Below the pieces are notes generated by a model. It was not told the DNA's origin, made no database searches, and worked only from the letters and a program-made list of their open reading frames with translations. From the NCBI GenBank assembly GCA_913053875.1, contig CAJXGN010000006.1, forward strand, positions 62,001 to 126,000: a stretch of 64,000 nucleotides of DNA, written 5' to 3'. This DNA comes from an uncultured Agromyces sp. Its GTDB lineage: Bacteria > Actinomycetota > Actinomycetes > Actinomycetales > Microbacteriaceae. How positions within the stretch are numbered: the stretch's first letter is position 1; each line of letters opens with the position of its first letter. A program made the translations under genes and the position numbers. Shown here one piece after another: positions 29,677-38,597 of the stretch.

Positions 29677-30150
29677 ATGTACTGCCCGTTCTGCCGTCAC
29701 CCCGATTCGCGCGTGATCGACTCCCGCACCACCGACGACGGGCTCTCGATCCGCCGTCGCCGCCAGTGCCCCAACTGCGGCCGGCGGTTCAGCACCACCG
29801 AGACCGCGAGCCTCGTGGTCATCAAGCGCTCGGGCGTCGTCGAGCCGTTCAGCCGCGACAAGGTCGTCACGGGCGTGAAGAAGGCGTGCCAGGGCCGGCC
29901 GGTGACCGAGTCCGACCTTGCGGTGCTCGCGCAGAAGGTCGAGGAGACGATCCGACAGACGGGCGCCTCGCAGATCGAGGCGAACGACATCGGCCTGGCG
30001 ATCCTCGCGCCGCTGCGCGACCTCGACGAGGTGGCGTACCTGCGCTTCGCGAGCGTCTACCAGGCGTTCGAGTCGCTCGACGACTTCGAGGAGGCGATCG
30101 CGCAGCTGCGCGCCGAGCACGGCCGCCTGCCCGCACGCTCCGCGGAGTGA
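29677..30150 (+). CDS. nrdR: Ribonucleotide reductase transcriptional repressor NrdR
   Basis: ATP/dATP-sensing repressor of nrd operons. The 157-aa protein has an N-terminal zinc ribbon with Cys3, Cys6, Cys31 and Cys34 (MYCPFCRH and CPNCGRRF), then an ATP-cone domain ([46 protein letters not shown]). No NrdR boxes are seen nearby; its targets lie elsewhere. TAGACT at 29662-29667 sits 9 nt before the ATG, so the transcript is probably very short-leadered or leaderless. Confidence 0.96.
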   Translation: MYCPFCRHPDSRVIDSRTTDDGLSIRRRRQCPNCGRRFSTTETASLVVIKRSGVVEPFSRDKVVTGVKKACQGRPVTESDLAVLAQKVEETIRQTGASQIEANDIGLAILAPLRDLDEVAYLRFASVYQAFESLDDFEEAIAQLRAEHGRLPARSAE

Positions 30151-30179
30151 CGCCCACGCTCCGGTAGCCTTTCCGAGGC

Positions 30180-31217
30180 ATGTATCGCATCCTCTTCTCC
30201 CTGGTCCTCCGACGCATCGACCCCGAGCGGGCGCACCACCTCGCCTTCGGCGTGATCCGGCGCCTGCCGTGGCTCGGCCTCGGCCGCGTGGTCGCGCGCT
30301 TCACGCGGCCGGCCCCGGAGCTGCGGGTGCAGGCGCTCGGGCGCACGTTCCCGTCGCCGTTCGGCCTCGCCGCCGGGTTCGACAAGGACGGGCTCGGCAT
30401 CGCGGGCCTCGGGCAGCTGGGGTTCGGCCACGTCGAGGTCGGCACGCTCACCGCGCACGCCCAGCCCGGCAACCCGACGCCGCGGCTGTTCCGGCTGATC
30501 CCCGACCGGGCCGTGATCAACCGCATGGGGTTCAACAACGGCGGGGCGGATGCCGCTGCGCTGCGCATCGCGCGGCTGCGCCGCAGGCCCGGTCGCGGGC
30601 CGGTGCTCGGCGTCAACATCGGCAAGAGCCGCGTGACCGCCGTGGAGGACGCGACCGGCGACTACCGGCGGAGCGCCAGGGTGCTCGCACCGCTCGCCGA
30701 CTACCTGGTCGTCAACGTCAGCTCGCCGAACACGCCGGGCCTGCGCGGGCTGCAGGAGCTCGAGTCGCTCGAGCCGCTGCTCGCGGCCGTGCGCGACGAG
30801 GCGGGCGACACCCCGCTGCTCGTGAAGATCGCCCCCGACCTCACCGACGAGCAGGTCGAGCGCATCGCGCGGCTCGCGGTCGACGCGGGGCTCGCCGGCA
30901 TCATCGCCACGAACACGACGATCTCGCGCGAGGGCCTGCGCACCTCCCGGACCGTCGTCGAGGCGGCCGGGGCCGGCGGCCTCTCCGGGGCGCCGCTCGC
31001 AGCCCGGTCGCTCGAGGTGCTGCGACTCATCCGCGCCGCGGTGCCGCCCGAGCTGTGCGTGATCTCCGTCGGCGGCGTCGACACGGCGGAGGACGTGCAG
31101 GAGCGCCTCGACGCGGGGGCCGACCTCGTGCAGGGGTACACCGCGTTCATCTACCGCGGCCCGCTGTGGGCGGCATCCGTGAACCGCGGCCTCGCCCGGC
31201 TGCGCGCCGCGCGCTGA
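30180..31217 (+). CDS. pyrD: Dihydroorotate dehydrogenase (quinone), class 2
   Basis: Membrane-associated flavoenzyme oxidising dihydroorotate to orotate in pyrimidine synthesis, passing electrons to the quinone pool. The 345-aa protein begins with the short membrane-binding helix typical of class 2 (MYRILFSLVLRRIDPERAHHLAF). It then shows SPFGLAAGFDKDG, GHVEVGTLT, NRMGFNNGGAD, GVNIGKS, VNVSSPNTPGLR with the catalytic Ser, ATNTT and VGGVDTAEDVQERLDAGADLVQGYT. TAGCCT at 30165-30170 ends 9 nt before the ATG, again suggesting a leaderless message. Confidence 0.95.
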   Translation: MYRILFSLVLRRIDPERAHHLAFGVIRRLPWLGLGRVVARFTRPAPELRVQALGRTFPSPFGLAAGFDKDGLGIAGLGQLGFGHVEVGTLTAHAQPGNPTPRLFRLIPDRAVINRMGFNNGGADAAALRIARLRRRPGRGPVLGVNIGKSRVTAVEDATGDYRRSARVLAPLADYLVVNVSSPNTPGLRGLQELESLEPLLAAVRDEAGDTPLLVKIAPDLTDEQVERIARLAVDAGLAGIIATNTTISREGLRTSRTVVEAAGAGGLSGAPLAARSLEVLRLIRAAVPPELCVISVGGVDTAEDVQERLDAGADLVQGYTAFIYRGPLWAASVNRGLARLRAAR

Positions 31218-31269
31218 CGGCGGAGGCTCGCCCCGGGGCATCCGCTCGCCCCTCGTCGCACCGGCCGGG

Positions 31270-32316
31270 TCAGAGCAGGCCGAGCTCCTCCATGCGCTTC
31301 AGGAGCGTCGCGCCGTCGTTCGCCGAGATCCAGGGGGCGCTGACGCCGTGGAGTTCGGCGCGCGAGCGCCCGCCCGCGAGCACGGCCTCGCCCGCCGAGA
31401 GCTGTCGGATGGCGATCGCCTCGACGTTCTCGGGATGCTCCGCCGCGAACTCGCCGTAGATCGACTCGTCGTGCTGGCCGTCGTCGCCGATCAGCACCCA
31501 GCGCATGTCGGGGAACTCCTGCGCCAGGCGGCGCAGGTTGTCCTCCTTGTGGATGCGGCCGCTGCGGAACAGCCGGTCGTGCGTGGGGCCCCAGTCGGTG
31601 AGCAGGAGCGTGCCCGCCGGGTACAGGTTGCGCGAGAGGAAGCGCGTGAGCGTCGGTGCGACGTTCCACGCGCCGGTGCTCAGGTAGATGACCGGCGCGT
31701 CGGGGTGGGCGCGGGAGAGGCGCTCCAGCAGCACCGCCATGCCCGGGGTGGGCATGCGCGCGTGCTCGTCGAGCACGAACGTGTTCCACGCCGCGAGCAG
31801 CGGACGGGGGAGCGCGGTGACCATCACGGTGTCGTCGACGTCGGAGATGATGCCGAGCTTCGTGCCCGGCGCGATGACGTCGATCGGGGCGTGCTGGTCG
31901 ACCCCGCCGTCGGTGGAGAGGACCGCCTCGTGCCGGCCCGGCGGCAGGGAGACGGGCACCTTCGCGTCGACCACGCCGCCGCGGTCGGCCACGACCTCCA
32001 GCTCCTGGCCGCCGATGCGGATGCGCACGGCCACGTCGCCGACCGGGACGCTCGTGAAGCTGCGCCAGCCGCGGATGCCCTGCTCGCGTCGGGCGCGGGT
32101 GCGCGCGCTGCCGCGCGAGCCGGCGGGCTTGCTCAGCAGCACCCGGCAGAGGATGCGCACCCAGTCGACCGAGCCGTACCCCGCGTAGGGGACGATGGTC
32201 GGCACGTGCCCGCGGCGGCGGGCCGAGCGCTCGCGGATGCCGTGGAACCAGTCCTCGATGCGCGCCGCCCGATGGACGCGCACCGCGTCGGGCGCGGGGT
32301 GGTCGGGCGTGCGCAT
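31270..32316 (-). CDS. App1-type phosphatase domain protein (DUF2183)
   Basis: A 348-aa protein. The N-terminal part resembles a beta-rich domain (YAGYGSVDWVRILCRVLL...VRIRIGGQELE). The C-terminal part is an HAD-like phosphatase of the App1/DUF2183 type, with SDVDDTVMVTAL (DxDxT nucleophile motif), YLSTGAWNVAPTL, LLTDWGP, HKEDNLRRL and LIGDDGQHDESIYGEF. Yeast App1 is a phosphatidate phosphatase; the bacterial substrate is unknown. It converges on pyrD and is divergent from the TetR gene. No signal peptide, so probably cytoplasmic. Confidence 0.85.
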   Translation of the reverse strand: MRTPDHPAPDAVRVHRAARIEDWFHGIRERSARRRGHVPTIVPYAGYGSVDWVRILCRVLLSKPAGSRGSARTRARREQGIRGWRSFTSVPVGDVAVRIRIGGQELEVVADRGGVVDAKVPVSLPPGRHEAVLSTDGGVDQHAPIDVIAPGTKLGIISDVDDTVMVTALPRPLLAAWNTFVLDEHARMPTPGMAVLLERLSRAHPDAPVIYLSTGAWNVAPTLTRFLSRNLYPAGTLLLTDWGPTHDRLFRSGRIHKEDNLRRLAQEFPDMRWVLIGDDGQHDESIYGEFAAEHPENVEAIAIRQLSAGEAVLAGGRSRAELHGVSAPWISANDGATLLKRMEELGLL

Positions 32317-32393
32317 TCATCCAGTCTCGCACGCCGGCATCGCGACACGGGTCGGCCTGTGGTCAGCTTCGCCGCTATCCCGCAAACGGGGGG

Positions 32394-32399
32394 TAGAGT
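32394..32399 (+). promoter_or_regulatory. -10 hexamer TAGAGT upstream of the TetR gene
   Basis: TAGAGT ends 8 nt before ATG 32408, the same geometry as hisD, nrdR and pyrD. This supports the ATG at 32408 as a leaderless start. The competing GTG at 32423 has AGGAGG only 4 nt before it. Confidence 0.35.
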
Positions 32400-32407
32400 G
32401 GGCGTCT

Positions 32408-33094
32408 ATGTCAGGAGGTACCGTGCCGACAGGCGACCTGCTCCGAGGATCGAACGGAGCGTCCACGGCGATCCGGGTGACCCCCGCACAGCAGCGGGCG
32501 ACGCAGCGCCTCGACTCGCTGCTCGACACCGCGGCCGAGATCGTCGACGACATCGGGCCGGACCTCATCACGACCGCCCAGGTCGCCGAGCGCTCGGGCG
32601 CGTCGATCGGCACCGTCTACCGCTACTTCCCCGACCGGCTCGCCGTGCTCCGTGCGCTCCGCGAGCGGTGCGTGCGACGATTCCGCGAGCGGCTCGCCGC
32701 CGACATCGCCGACCGCGAGTTGACCGACCCGTGGCACGTGGTCGAGCGCAGCGTGCTCGCCGCGGTCGCCTGCTACCGCGAGGAACCGGGCTTCCGCGTG
32801 GTGCGCGTCGTCGAGCGCGATCGCGCGATCGGCGAGGACGGCCTGCTCGCCGCCGTGTTCGCCGACGACCTCGCGGCATTCGTGCGCGAGCACTTCGGCG
32901 TCGCCGGCGACAGCGCGCTGCGCCGGCGCTTCGACGTCGCGATCGAGGTCGCCGACGCGCTGCTCGCGCGCGCGTTCGCGGCCGACCCGGCGGGCGACGA
33001 GTGGTACATCGGGGAGTGCCTGTCGATCCTCCGGGAATACCTCGCCGACGCGATCGGCTTGAACGAGGTGCGGGAGACGACCTCGGTCGCCTGA
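32408..33094 (+). CDS. TetR-family transcriptional regulator
   Basis: Helix-turn-helix repressor of 228 aa from ATG 32408 (223 aa from GTG 32423). The DNA-binding domain is clear: a TPAQQRATQRLDSLLDTAAEIVDDIG helix, then ITTAQVAERSGASIGTVYRYFPDRLAVLRAL. The C-terminal ligand and dimer domain is mostly helical, with DEWYIGECLSILREYL near the end. The ligand is unknown. It precedes the osmoprotectant transporter genes on the same strand by 188 bp, so it might regulate them or itself, but no shared palindrome was found. Confidence 0.88.
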   Translation: MSGGTVPTGDLLRGSNGASTAIRVTPAQQRATQRLDSLLDTAAEIVDDIGPDLITTAQVAERSGASIGTVYRYFPDRLAVLRALRERCVRRFRERLAADIADRELTDPWHVVERSVLAAVACYREEPGFRVVRVVERDRAIGEDGLLAAVFADDLAAFVREHFGVAGDSALRRRFDVAIEVADALLARAFAADPAGDEWYIGECLSILREYLADAIGLNEVRETTSVA

Positions 33095-33282
33095 CGACGT
33101 CCGCTCGGGGGCATCCGTATCGTCACTGCTTCGTAATCCGCTGCTCCGTCCGGTGTGGGCGGCGCTCCATAGGGTGACAGACAGGACGCGTGCCGGGTGC
33201 ATCCGTTCTTGCGTGCCGCTCCGAATGGTGTTCAGGTAGTACGACGGCCGGGCGAGATGCGTTCCGGGGGAGGGCCGAGATC

Positions 33283-34095
33283 GTGATCGAGTTCCGAGGC
33301 GTGTCCAAGCGGTTCGACGACGGCACGTTGGCAGTCGCCGACGTCGACATCGTGATCCCACCGCACCGCACGACCGTGTTCGTCGGCTCGTCGGGCTCCG
33401 GCAAGACCACGCTGCTGCGCATGATCAACCGCATGGTCGACCCGACATCGGGCGCGGTGCTTATCGACGGCGAGGACGTCGCGGGCGTCGACCCCGTGCG
33501 CCTGCGGCGCGGCATCGGCTACGTCATGCAGAACTCCGGCCTGCTGCCGCACCGGAAGGTGATCGACAACGTGGCCACCGTGCCCCTGCTGCGGGGCACG
33601 CCCAAGCGCGAGGCGCGGGCGCACGCGCTCGAGCTGCTCGACACGGTCGGGCTGGACCGCAGCCTCGCCGACCGGTACCCCGGCCAGCTCTCGGGTGGCC
33701 AGCAGCAGCGCGTCGGCGTCGCGCGCGGGCTCGCCGTCGATCCCAACATCCTGCTCATGGACGAGCCGTTCGGCGCCGTGGACCCGATCGTGCGGGCCGA
33801 GCTCCAGCAGGAGCTGCTGCGGCTGCAGCGCGACCTGGGCAAGACCGTGGTGTTCGTCACGCACGACATCGACGAGGCCTTCCTGCTCGGCGACCAGGTG
33901 ATCATCCTGAAGACCGGCGGCGAGATCGTGCAGAGCGGCTCGCCGGCGGAGATCCTGGCCCACCCCGCCGACGACTTCGTGTCGGGCTTCGTCGGCGCCG
34001 ACCGGGGCAAGCGCGAGCTGACCGTGACCGAGGTCGACGGCCGGCGCGTGGTCGTCGACGCCGACGGCCGGCCGGCGGGAGTGCTCACTCCGTGA
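33283..34095 (+). CDS. Osmoprotectant (glycine betaine/choline-type) ABC transporter, ATP-binding protein
   Basis: ATPase of an OpuC/ProU-type importer. The 270-aa protein shows Walker A GSSGSGKTT, Q-loop YVMQNSGLLPHRKV, signature LSGGQQQRVGVAR, Walker B ILLMDEPFGAVDP and the H-loop FVTHDIDEA. The Q-loop and GAVDP sequences are typical of OpuCA/ProV. The tandem CBS domains found in OpuCA that sense ionic strength are absent: only about 35 residues follow the ATPase core. GTG 33283 follows a GGGGGAGGG site. It is first of four genes joined by 4-nt or smaller overlaps: ATPase, permease, permease, binding protein. Confidence 0.9.
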   Translation: MIEFRGVSKRFDDGTLAVADVDIVIPPHRTTVFVGSSGSGKTTLLRMINRMVDPTSGAVLIDGEDVAGVDPVRLRRGIGYVMQNSGLLPHRKVIDNVATVPLLRGTPKREARAHALELLDTVGLDRSLADRYPGQLSGGQQQRVGVARGLAVDPNILLMDEPFGAVDPIVRAELQQELLRLQRDLGKTVVFVTHDIDEAFLLGDQVIILKTGGEIVQSGSPAEILAHPADDFVSGFVGADRGKRELTVTEVDGRRVVVDADGRPAGVLTP

Positions 34096-34775
34096 GCTGG
34101 ATCGTCGACAACCTCGACCTGATCGGGGAACTCGCGCTCGTGCACCTGCGGCTCGCGGTGCCGCCGATCGTGCTCGCGTTCGTGCTGAGCGTGCCGATCG
34201 GGTGGGTCGCGTGGCGCTACGAGTGGTCGCGCGGCGTGCTGCTCAGCGTGATCGGGCTCATCTACGCCATCCCGTCGCTGCCGCTCTTCGTCGCGCTCCC
34301 GGCCATCCTCGGCACCTCGCGACGCAGCGAGCTCAACGTCATCATCGCCCTCACCCTCTACGGCATCGCGCTCATGGTGCGCTCCGTGGCCGACGGGTTC
34401 GGCGGCGTCGACCGCGACGTCCGCCAGGCGGCCACCGGCGTTGGCTACTCGGGATGGGGCCGCTTCTGGCAGATCGACCTCCCGCTGGCGGGGCCGGTAC
34501 TGCTCGCGGGCCTGCGCGTCGTGGCGGTCAGCACCGTGAGCCTCGTCACGGTCGGCGCCGTGATCGGCGTGCAGAGCCTCGGCAGCCTCTTCACCGACGG
34601 GTTCCAGCGCGGCATCCAGGCCGAGATCTGGGCCGGCATCATCGCCACGATGCTGCTCGCCTTCGCGATCGACGGCTTGCTCGTCGTCGCGGGGCGGCTC
34701 GCCATGCCGTGGACGCGCGCCGGCGCGGCGGCATCCGCCACCCGCAGCGACGAGCGCGAGGAGGCGACGGCATGA
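34092..34775 (+). CDS. Osmoprotectant ABC transporter permease 1
   Basis: A 227-aa integral membrane permease with about five or six hydrophobic helices and the family coupling sequence in the loop DVRQAATGVGYSGWGRFWQIDLPLAGPVLLAGL, which contacts the ATPase. IYAIPSLPLFVALPAILG matches OpuCB-type subunits. The start (GTG) overlaps the ATPase stop (GTGA) and the end overlaps the second permease (ATGA). It should pair with the other permease to form a heterodimeric channel. Confidence 0.9.
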   Translation: MSWIVDNLDLIGELALVHLRLAVPPIVLAFVLSVPIGWVAWRYEWSRGVLLSVIGLIYAIPSLPLFVALPAILGTSRRSELNVIIALTLYGIALMVRSVADGFGGVDRDVRQAATGVGYSGWGRFWQIDLPLAGPVLLAGLRVVAVSTVSLVTVGAVIGVQSLGSLFTDGFQRGIQAEIWAGIIATMLLAFAIDGLLVVAGRLAMPWTRAGAAASATRSDEREEATA

Positions 34776-35533
34776 ACCTCTTCGCCGACGCGTTCGCCTG
34801 GCTGCTCGACCCCGCCAACTGGGATGGGCCGGACGGCATCGGCGTGCTGCTGCTCCAGCACCTGCTCATCACCTTCGGCGTCGTCGCGATCGCGTGCGGC
34901 ATCGGCATCCCGCTCGGCATGATCGTCGGCCACACCGGCCGCGGTCGCGAGGTCGTGGTGGCGCTCTCCGGCGGGCTGCGCGCGCTGCCCTCGCTCGGCG
35001 TGCTCACCCTCGTCGCGCTGTGGCTCGGCATCGGCGTCGCCGGCCCCGCGGTCGCGCTCGTCGTGCTCGCCGTGCCCTCGGTGCTCGCCGGCACGTACTC
35101 GGCGATCGAGTCGGTCGACCGCCGCACCGTGGATGCCGCGCGCGGCATGGGCATGACCGAACGGCAGATCATCCTCGGCGTCGAGACCCCGATCGGGCTG
35201 CCCACGCTCATCGGCGGCGTGCGCTCGGCGGTGCTCCAGGTCGTCGCGACGGCCACCCTCGCCGCGTACGTGGGGGCCGGCGGCCTCGGCGGCATCCTGT
35301 TCCTGGGGCTGAAGACGGGCGACTACACGCTCATGCTCGCGGCCTCCATCCTCGTGATCGCGCTCGCGCTCGTCCTCGACGGGCTCTTCGCGATCCTCCA
35401 GCGGATCGTGGTCCCCGCCGGCGTGCGGGCGTCCCGATCCGGTACGACCCGCGGCCGACCGACCCGGCGGCCCGCGACCACCGGCAGCCCCGCACCCGCG
35501 GGGTCGTCCGCAACCGAAGGGAAGCACCACTGA
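34772..35533 (+). CDS. Osmoprotectant ABC transporter permease 2
   Basis: Second membrane subunit, 253 aa, with about six helices. GGLRALPSLGVLTLVALWLGIGVAGPAVALVVLAVPSVLAGTYSAIESVDRRTVDAARGMGM covers the conserved helices and coupling loop; VGAGGLGGILFLGLKTGDYTLML is also typical of OpuCD-type permeases. The C-terminal 40 residues are Arg/Thr/Pro-rich and cytoplasmic. ATG 34772 overlaps the first permease stop; the stop codon shares one base with the binding-protein start. Confidence 0.9.
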   Translation: MNLFADAFAWLLDPANWDGPDGIGVLLLQHLLITFGVVAIACGIGIPLGMIVGHTGRGREVVVALSGGLRALPSLGVLTLVALWLGIGVAGPAVALVVLAVPSVLAGTYSAIESVDRRTVDAARGMGMTERQIILGVETPIGLPTLIGGVRSAVLQVVATATLAAYVGAGGLGGILFLGLKTGDYTLMLAASILVIALALVLDGLFAILQRIVVPAGVRASRSGTTRGRPTRRPATTGSPAPAGSSATEGKHH

Positions 35534-36453
35534 TGCAGTACACCGGAAGGGGCCGCGTCGCACTCTCGGCCGTCGCCGTCGGAGCCGTCGTCGCACTCGC
35601 GGGCTGCGGCACGAGCGATTCGGTCGACGGGGGAGACACCTCCGGCGAGGCATCCGGACCCCTCGTCGTCGGCTCGCAGGACTACTACTCGAACGAGATC
35701 ATCGCCGAGCTCTACGCGCAGGCGCTCGAGGCCAACGGCTTCGAGGTCGAGCGCGAGTTCCGCATCGGGCAGCGCGAGGTCTACATCCCGGAGATCGAGT
35801 CGGGTGCGATCGACGTGTTCCCCGAGTACACGGGCAACCTGCTGCAGTACTACGCGCCCGACACCACGGCGACCACGAGCGACGACGTCTACGCCGAGCT
35901 CACCGGCGCCCTGCCCGAGGGGCTCAGCGTGCTCGACCAGGCGCCCGCGACCGACCAGGACTCGTACAACGTCACGCAGGCGTTCTCCGACGAGTACGGC
36001 GTGACGAGCCTCGCCGACCTGGCCGACGTGCCCGAGGCGCTCACCCTCGGCGGCAACTCCGAGCTCGAGACGCGCCCCTACGGCCCCGACGGCCTCGCGG
36101 ACGTCTACGGCGTCGAGGTGGGCTTCACGGCCATCGAGGACAGCGGCGGGCCGCTCACCATCAAGGCGCTGCAGGACGACGACGTGCAGCTCGTGAACAT
36201 CTTCAGCGCCAACCCCGCGATCGCCACGAGCGACCTCGTGACGCTCGAGGACCCGGAGGGCCTGTTCCTCGCCTCGAACGTCGTGCCGGTCGTGAGCGAC
36301 CGCGTCGACGCCGAGGTGGCCGACGTCATCAACGCGGTGAGCGCCGCGCTCACCGCGGAGGCGCTGGTCGAGCTCAACTCCGAGAGCGTCGACGAGCAGC
36401 GCTCCGCGAGCGACATCGCCGCCGACTGGCTGGCCGAGCAGGGTCTCGTCTAG
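35533..36453 (+). CDS. Osmoprotectant-binding lipoprotein (OpuBC/ProX-like)
   Basis: Substrate-binding component, 306 aa. The N terminus is a lipoprotein signal with lipobox LAGC (Cys near residue 26), so the mature protein is a diacylglyceryl lipoprotein processed by LspA. The mature part shows the family sequence LVVGSQDYYSNEIIAELYAQALEANGFEVE, then EIESGAIDVFPEYTGNLLQYY, and several Tyr/Phe residues that could form the aromatic cage for quaternary ammonium groups. Choline, glycine betaine or a related solute is expected; the exact ligand cannot be read. It ends overlapping the dedA stop codon by 4 nt (CTAG) on the opposite strand. Confidence 0.9.
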   Translation: MQYTGRGRVALSAVAVGAVVALAGCGTSDSVDGGDTSGEASGPLVVGSQDYYSNEIIAELYAQALEANGFEVEREFRIGQREVYIPEIESGAIDVFPEYTGNLLQYYAPDTTATTSDDVYAELTGALPEGLSVLDQAPATDQDSYNVTQAFSDEYGVTSLADLADVPEALTLGGNSELETRPYGPDGLADVYGVEVGFTAIEDSGGPLTIKALQDDDVQLVNIFSANPAIATSDLVTLEDPEGLFLASNVVPVVSDRVDAEVADVINAVSAALTAEALVELNSESVDEQRSASDIAADWLAEQGLV

Positions 36454-37226
36454 GCGAGGTCGCGCGGCCGCACGGGGCCGGACGCCGGGGACGAGTGCCC
36501 GGTGTCCGGCCCCGTCGCCGTTCCCGGCTCGGCGTCCGCGTCTGCGTCTGCGGCGGCCGTGCCCGGTGCCGCGGGCTCCTCGACCTCGCGCGCGTGCATG
36601 TGCCGCGCCTCGAGGCGGTGCAGCACACGCTTCACGGCGAGGATCACGAGCAGGAACACCACGATCGCGGCGACGAAGAGGTACCCGGCCCAGTGCAGTT
36701 CCGCCGACAGCGCGCGGTACCCCTCTGCTGCCGCCGAGCCGACACCGACGTAGGCGAACGCCCAGATGATGCACGCCGGCGTGGTCCACGCCGTGAAGCG
36801 GCGGTACGACATGGTGCTCATGCCGACCGTGAGCGGGATGAGCGAATGCAGCACCGGCAGGAAGCGGGAGAGGAACACGGCGATGCCGCCGCGGCTGCCG
36901 AGGTAGTTCTGCGCGCGGACCCAGTTGGCCTCGCCGATCCAGCGGCCGACGCGGCTCGCGCGCAGGTGCGGACCGAACCAGCGCCCGATCGCGAAGCCGA
37001 TGCTCTCGCCCGCGAGGGCACCCAGGATCACGGCGATCGCGAGCGCGACGAACTGCACGGCGTCCTCGACGCCCGTGCTGGCGACGATCACGATGGTGTC
37101 GCCGGGTACGACGAGGCCGATGAGCACGGAGGTCTCGAGCATGATGGCGACACCCGCGAGCAGGGTGCGCAGCACCGGGTCCACCGACGCGACCGCGTCG
37201 AGCACGGCGTCGAGCAGCTCGTTCAC
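36450..37226 (-). CDS. DedA-family membrane protein
   Basis: A 258-aa membrane protein of the DedA/SNARE-associated family. Members are linked to envelope stability, and some translocate polyprenyl phosphate or phospholipids. Hydrophobic helices alternate with the family motifs ETSVLIGLVVPGDTIV, GESIGFAIGRWFG and FLSRFLPVLHSLIPLTVGMSTMSYRRF. The last 55 residues form an acidic, low-complexity tail. GTG 37226 lies 10 nt after the stop of the upstream M56 peptidase gene, so it is probably third in an operon with blaI and the peptidase. An undecaprenyl-phosphate role would connect it to the wall, but this is inference. Confidence 0.88.
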   Translation of the reverse strand: MNELLDAVLDAVASVDPVLRTLLAGVAIMLETSVLIGLVVPGDTIVIVASTGVEDAVQFVALAIAVILGALAGESIGFAIGRWFGPHLRASRVGRWIGEANWVRAQNYLGSRGGIAVFLSRFLPVLHSLIPLTVGMSTMSYRRFTAWTTPACIIWAFAYVGVGSAAAEGYRALSAELHWAGYLFVAAIVVFLLVILAVKRVLHRLEARHMHAREVEEPAAPGTAAADADADAEPGTATGPDTGHSSPASGPVRPRDLA

Positions 37227-37236
37227 GTGACGCAGG

Positions 37237-38175
37237 CTACGTGCCGGACATGAATGTCAGCACAGAGAAGACGGGGAACGCGACGATGGCGGCCGACAGG
37301 GCGATCACGCCGGCGTTCGCCGCCGGGGGGAGCGGCCTCGCGGGCGCTGTCAGGCGCGCACGACGGAGCTCGAGCATCGCACGGTCGACGACGGCCCGAC
37401 CGGCGGCGGTGCCGGACGCCTCGGCGGCACCCCACGCCGACCCGATGCGCTCGACCGCCGAGGCGAGCACCTCCTGGTCGACCTCGCGCACGGCACGGTC
37501 GTCGGCCAGCAGCTCGACGAGGCGCGAGACGGAGCGCTCGGCGCGGTTGGCGATGGGGAACCACGGCAGGGCGCGATTCCAGGCGCGGAAGGCGAGCAGC
37601 ACGAGATGGTGGTACTGACGCAGGTGCGTCGACTCGTGCGCGAGCACGGCGTCGAGCTCGCGCGGGGGCAGCGTCTCGATCAGCCCCTCCGAGAGCACGG
37701 TGACCGTCGTCACGCCGGGCAGGCAGTAGGCGACCGGCACGGGATGGTCGAGCACCACCGTGTTGGGGCGCTGCGGGTCGGCGCGTCCCAGCATGGCCAC
37801 GAGCGAGACGTGCCGTCGACGGTCGCGCTCGACCTGCACGGCGGTGGCGGCCAAGGTCAGCAGCAGGAGGGCCGAGAGGATGCCGGCTGCCGCGAGCGCG
37901 GCGATGTGCACGACGCCGACCGCGGCGGGCAGCGGACCCGACCACAGGTGCGCGGCGAGCACGGGGACCGCCTCGGCGAGCCCGCCCGGGAACGGCAGCA
38001 GCGCGAGCCCGAGCAGCGAGCCGATCATGGCGATGCCCCCGCCGAGGGCGATCGCCTGCCAGAGCAGCAGTGCGAGCGCGGGTGCGCGGAGGGTCCAGCG
38101 TGCGCGTTCGAGCACGAGCGGCACGGGCCAGGCGAGCGCGAGCGCGATCGCGCCCACGAGTGCGACGAGGAGCAT
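37237..38175 (-). CDS. M56-family (BlaR1-like) membrane metallopeptidase
   Basis: A 312-aa membrane protein with about four hydrophobic helices in the first 130 residues and one at the C terminus. A zinc peptidase motif HESTH lies in LDAVLAHESTHLRQYHHLVLLAF, with a downstream Glu in RLVELLADDRAV as probable third ligand. In BlaR1/MecR1 systems such a protease inactivates the BlaI/MecI repressor after sensing a signal. Here the extracellular penicillin-binding sensor domain is absent: the chain ends right after the last helix. It starts 8 nt after the blaI stop, so the two form a pair, as Rv1845c-Rv1846c do in M. tuberculosis. Confidence 0.88.
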   Translation of the reverse strand: MLLVALVGAIALALAWPVPLVLERARWTLRAPALALLLWQAIALGGGIAMIGSLLGLALLPFPGGLAEAVPVLAAHLWSGPLPAAVGVVHIAALAAAGILSALLLLTLAATAVQVERDRRRHVSLVAMLGRADPQRPNTVVLDHPVPVAYCLPGVTTVTVLSEGLIETLPPRELDAVLAHESTHLRQYHHLVLLAFRAWNRALPWFPIANRAERSVSRLVELLADDRAVREVDQEVLASAVERIGSAWGAAEASGTAAGRAVVDRAMLELRRARLTAPARPLPPAANAGVIALSAAIVAFPVFSVLTFMSGT

Positions 38176-38183
38176 GGGCGTGG

Positions 38184-38567
38184 TCAGCCGAGCAGGCGAC
38201 GCAGGGTGTCGGCCTCGCGCGGGTCGACGGTTCCCACGAATCGCGCGAGGGCGGCTTCGCGGTCGGATGCCTCGTCGAGCAGCTCCCGCATGAGCTCGGC
38301 CGTGTGGTCGGCCGGCGTGCCCGTCGGCCGGTAGCGTCGCGGGCGCACCGAGCGGTCGGAGGCCACCATGCCCTTCGACTCGAGGCGCGACAGCACGGTC
38401 AGCACCGTGGTGAGGGCCGGGGTGCGCGCGGGCGTCGCGGCACCGGCATCCGTCGCCTGCGTCGCCGGACGGGAGAGCTGCGCGATCAGCTCGCGCGCGG
38501 GCAGCGGCCCGTCGGCCGCCCAGAGGGCGCGCATGACCGCGGCCTCCAACTCGCCCAGACTCGCCAT
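38184..38567 (-). CDS. BlaI/MecI-family transcriptional repressor
   Basis: A 127-aa winged-helix repressor. LGELEAAVMRALWAADGPLPARELIAQL and TTVLTVLSRLESKGMVASDR match the BlaI DNA-binding domain. The insert between them is Ala/Thr-rich, and the C-terminal dimerisation domain (TAELMRELLDEASDREAALARFVG) contains the region usually cut by BlaR1-type proteases. It is divergent from cydA. A perfect 17-bp palindrome lies 31 bp upstream of its ATG and 40 bp before the cydA start, so it is a good candidate to control both its own operon and cydABDC. Confidence 0.9.
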   Translation of the reverse strand: MASLGELEAAVMRALWAADGPLPARELIAQLSRPATQATDAGAATPARTPALTTVLTVLSRLESKGMVASDRSVRPRRYRPTGTPADHTAELMRELLDEASDREAALARFVGTVDPREADTLRRLLG

Positions 38568-38597
38568 GCATCAAGGGTACCGGCTTTCCGGCATATG

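Noticed and set aside
37237..38567. Beta-lactamase resistance system (blaR1-blaI)
   Set aside because: The M56 protein lacks a penicillin-binding sensor domain and no beta-lactamase gene is nearby; the neighbours are dedA and cydABDC.
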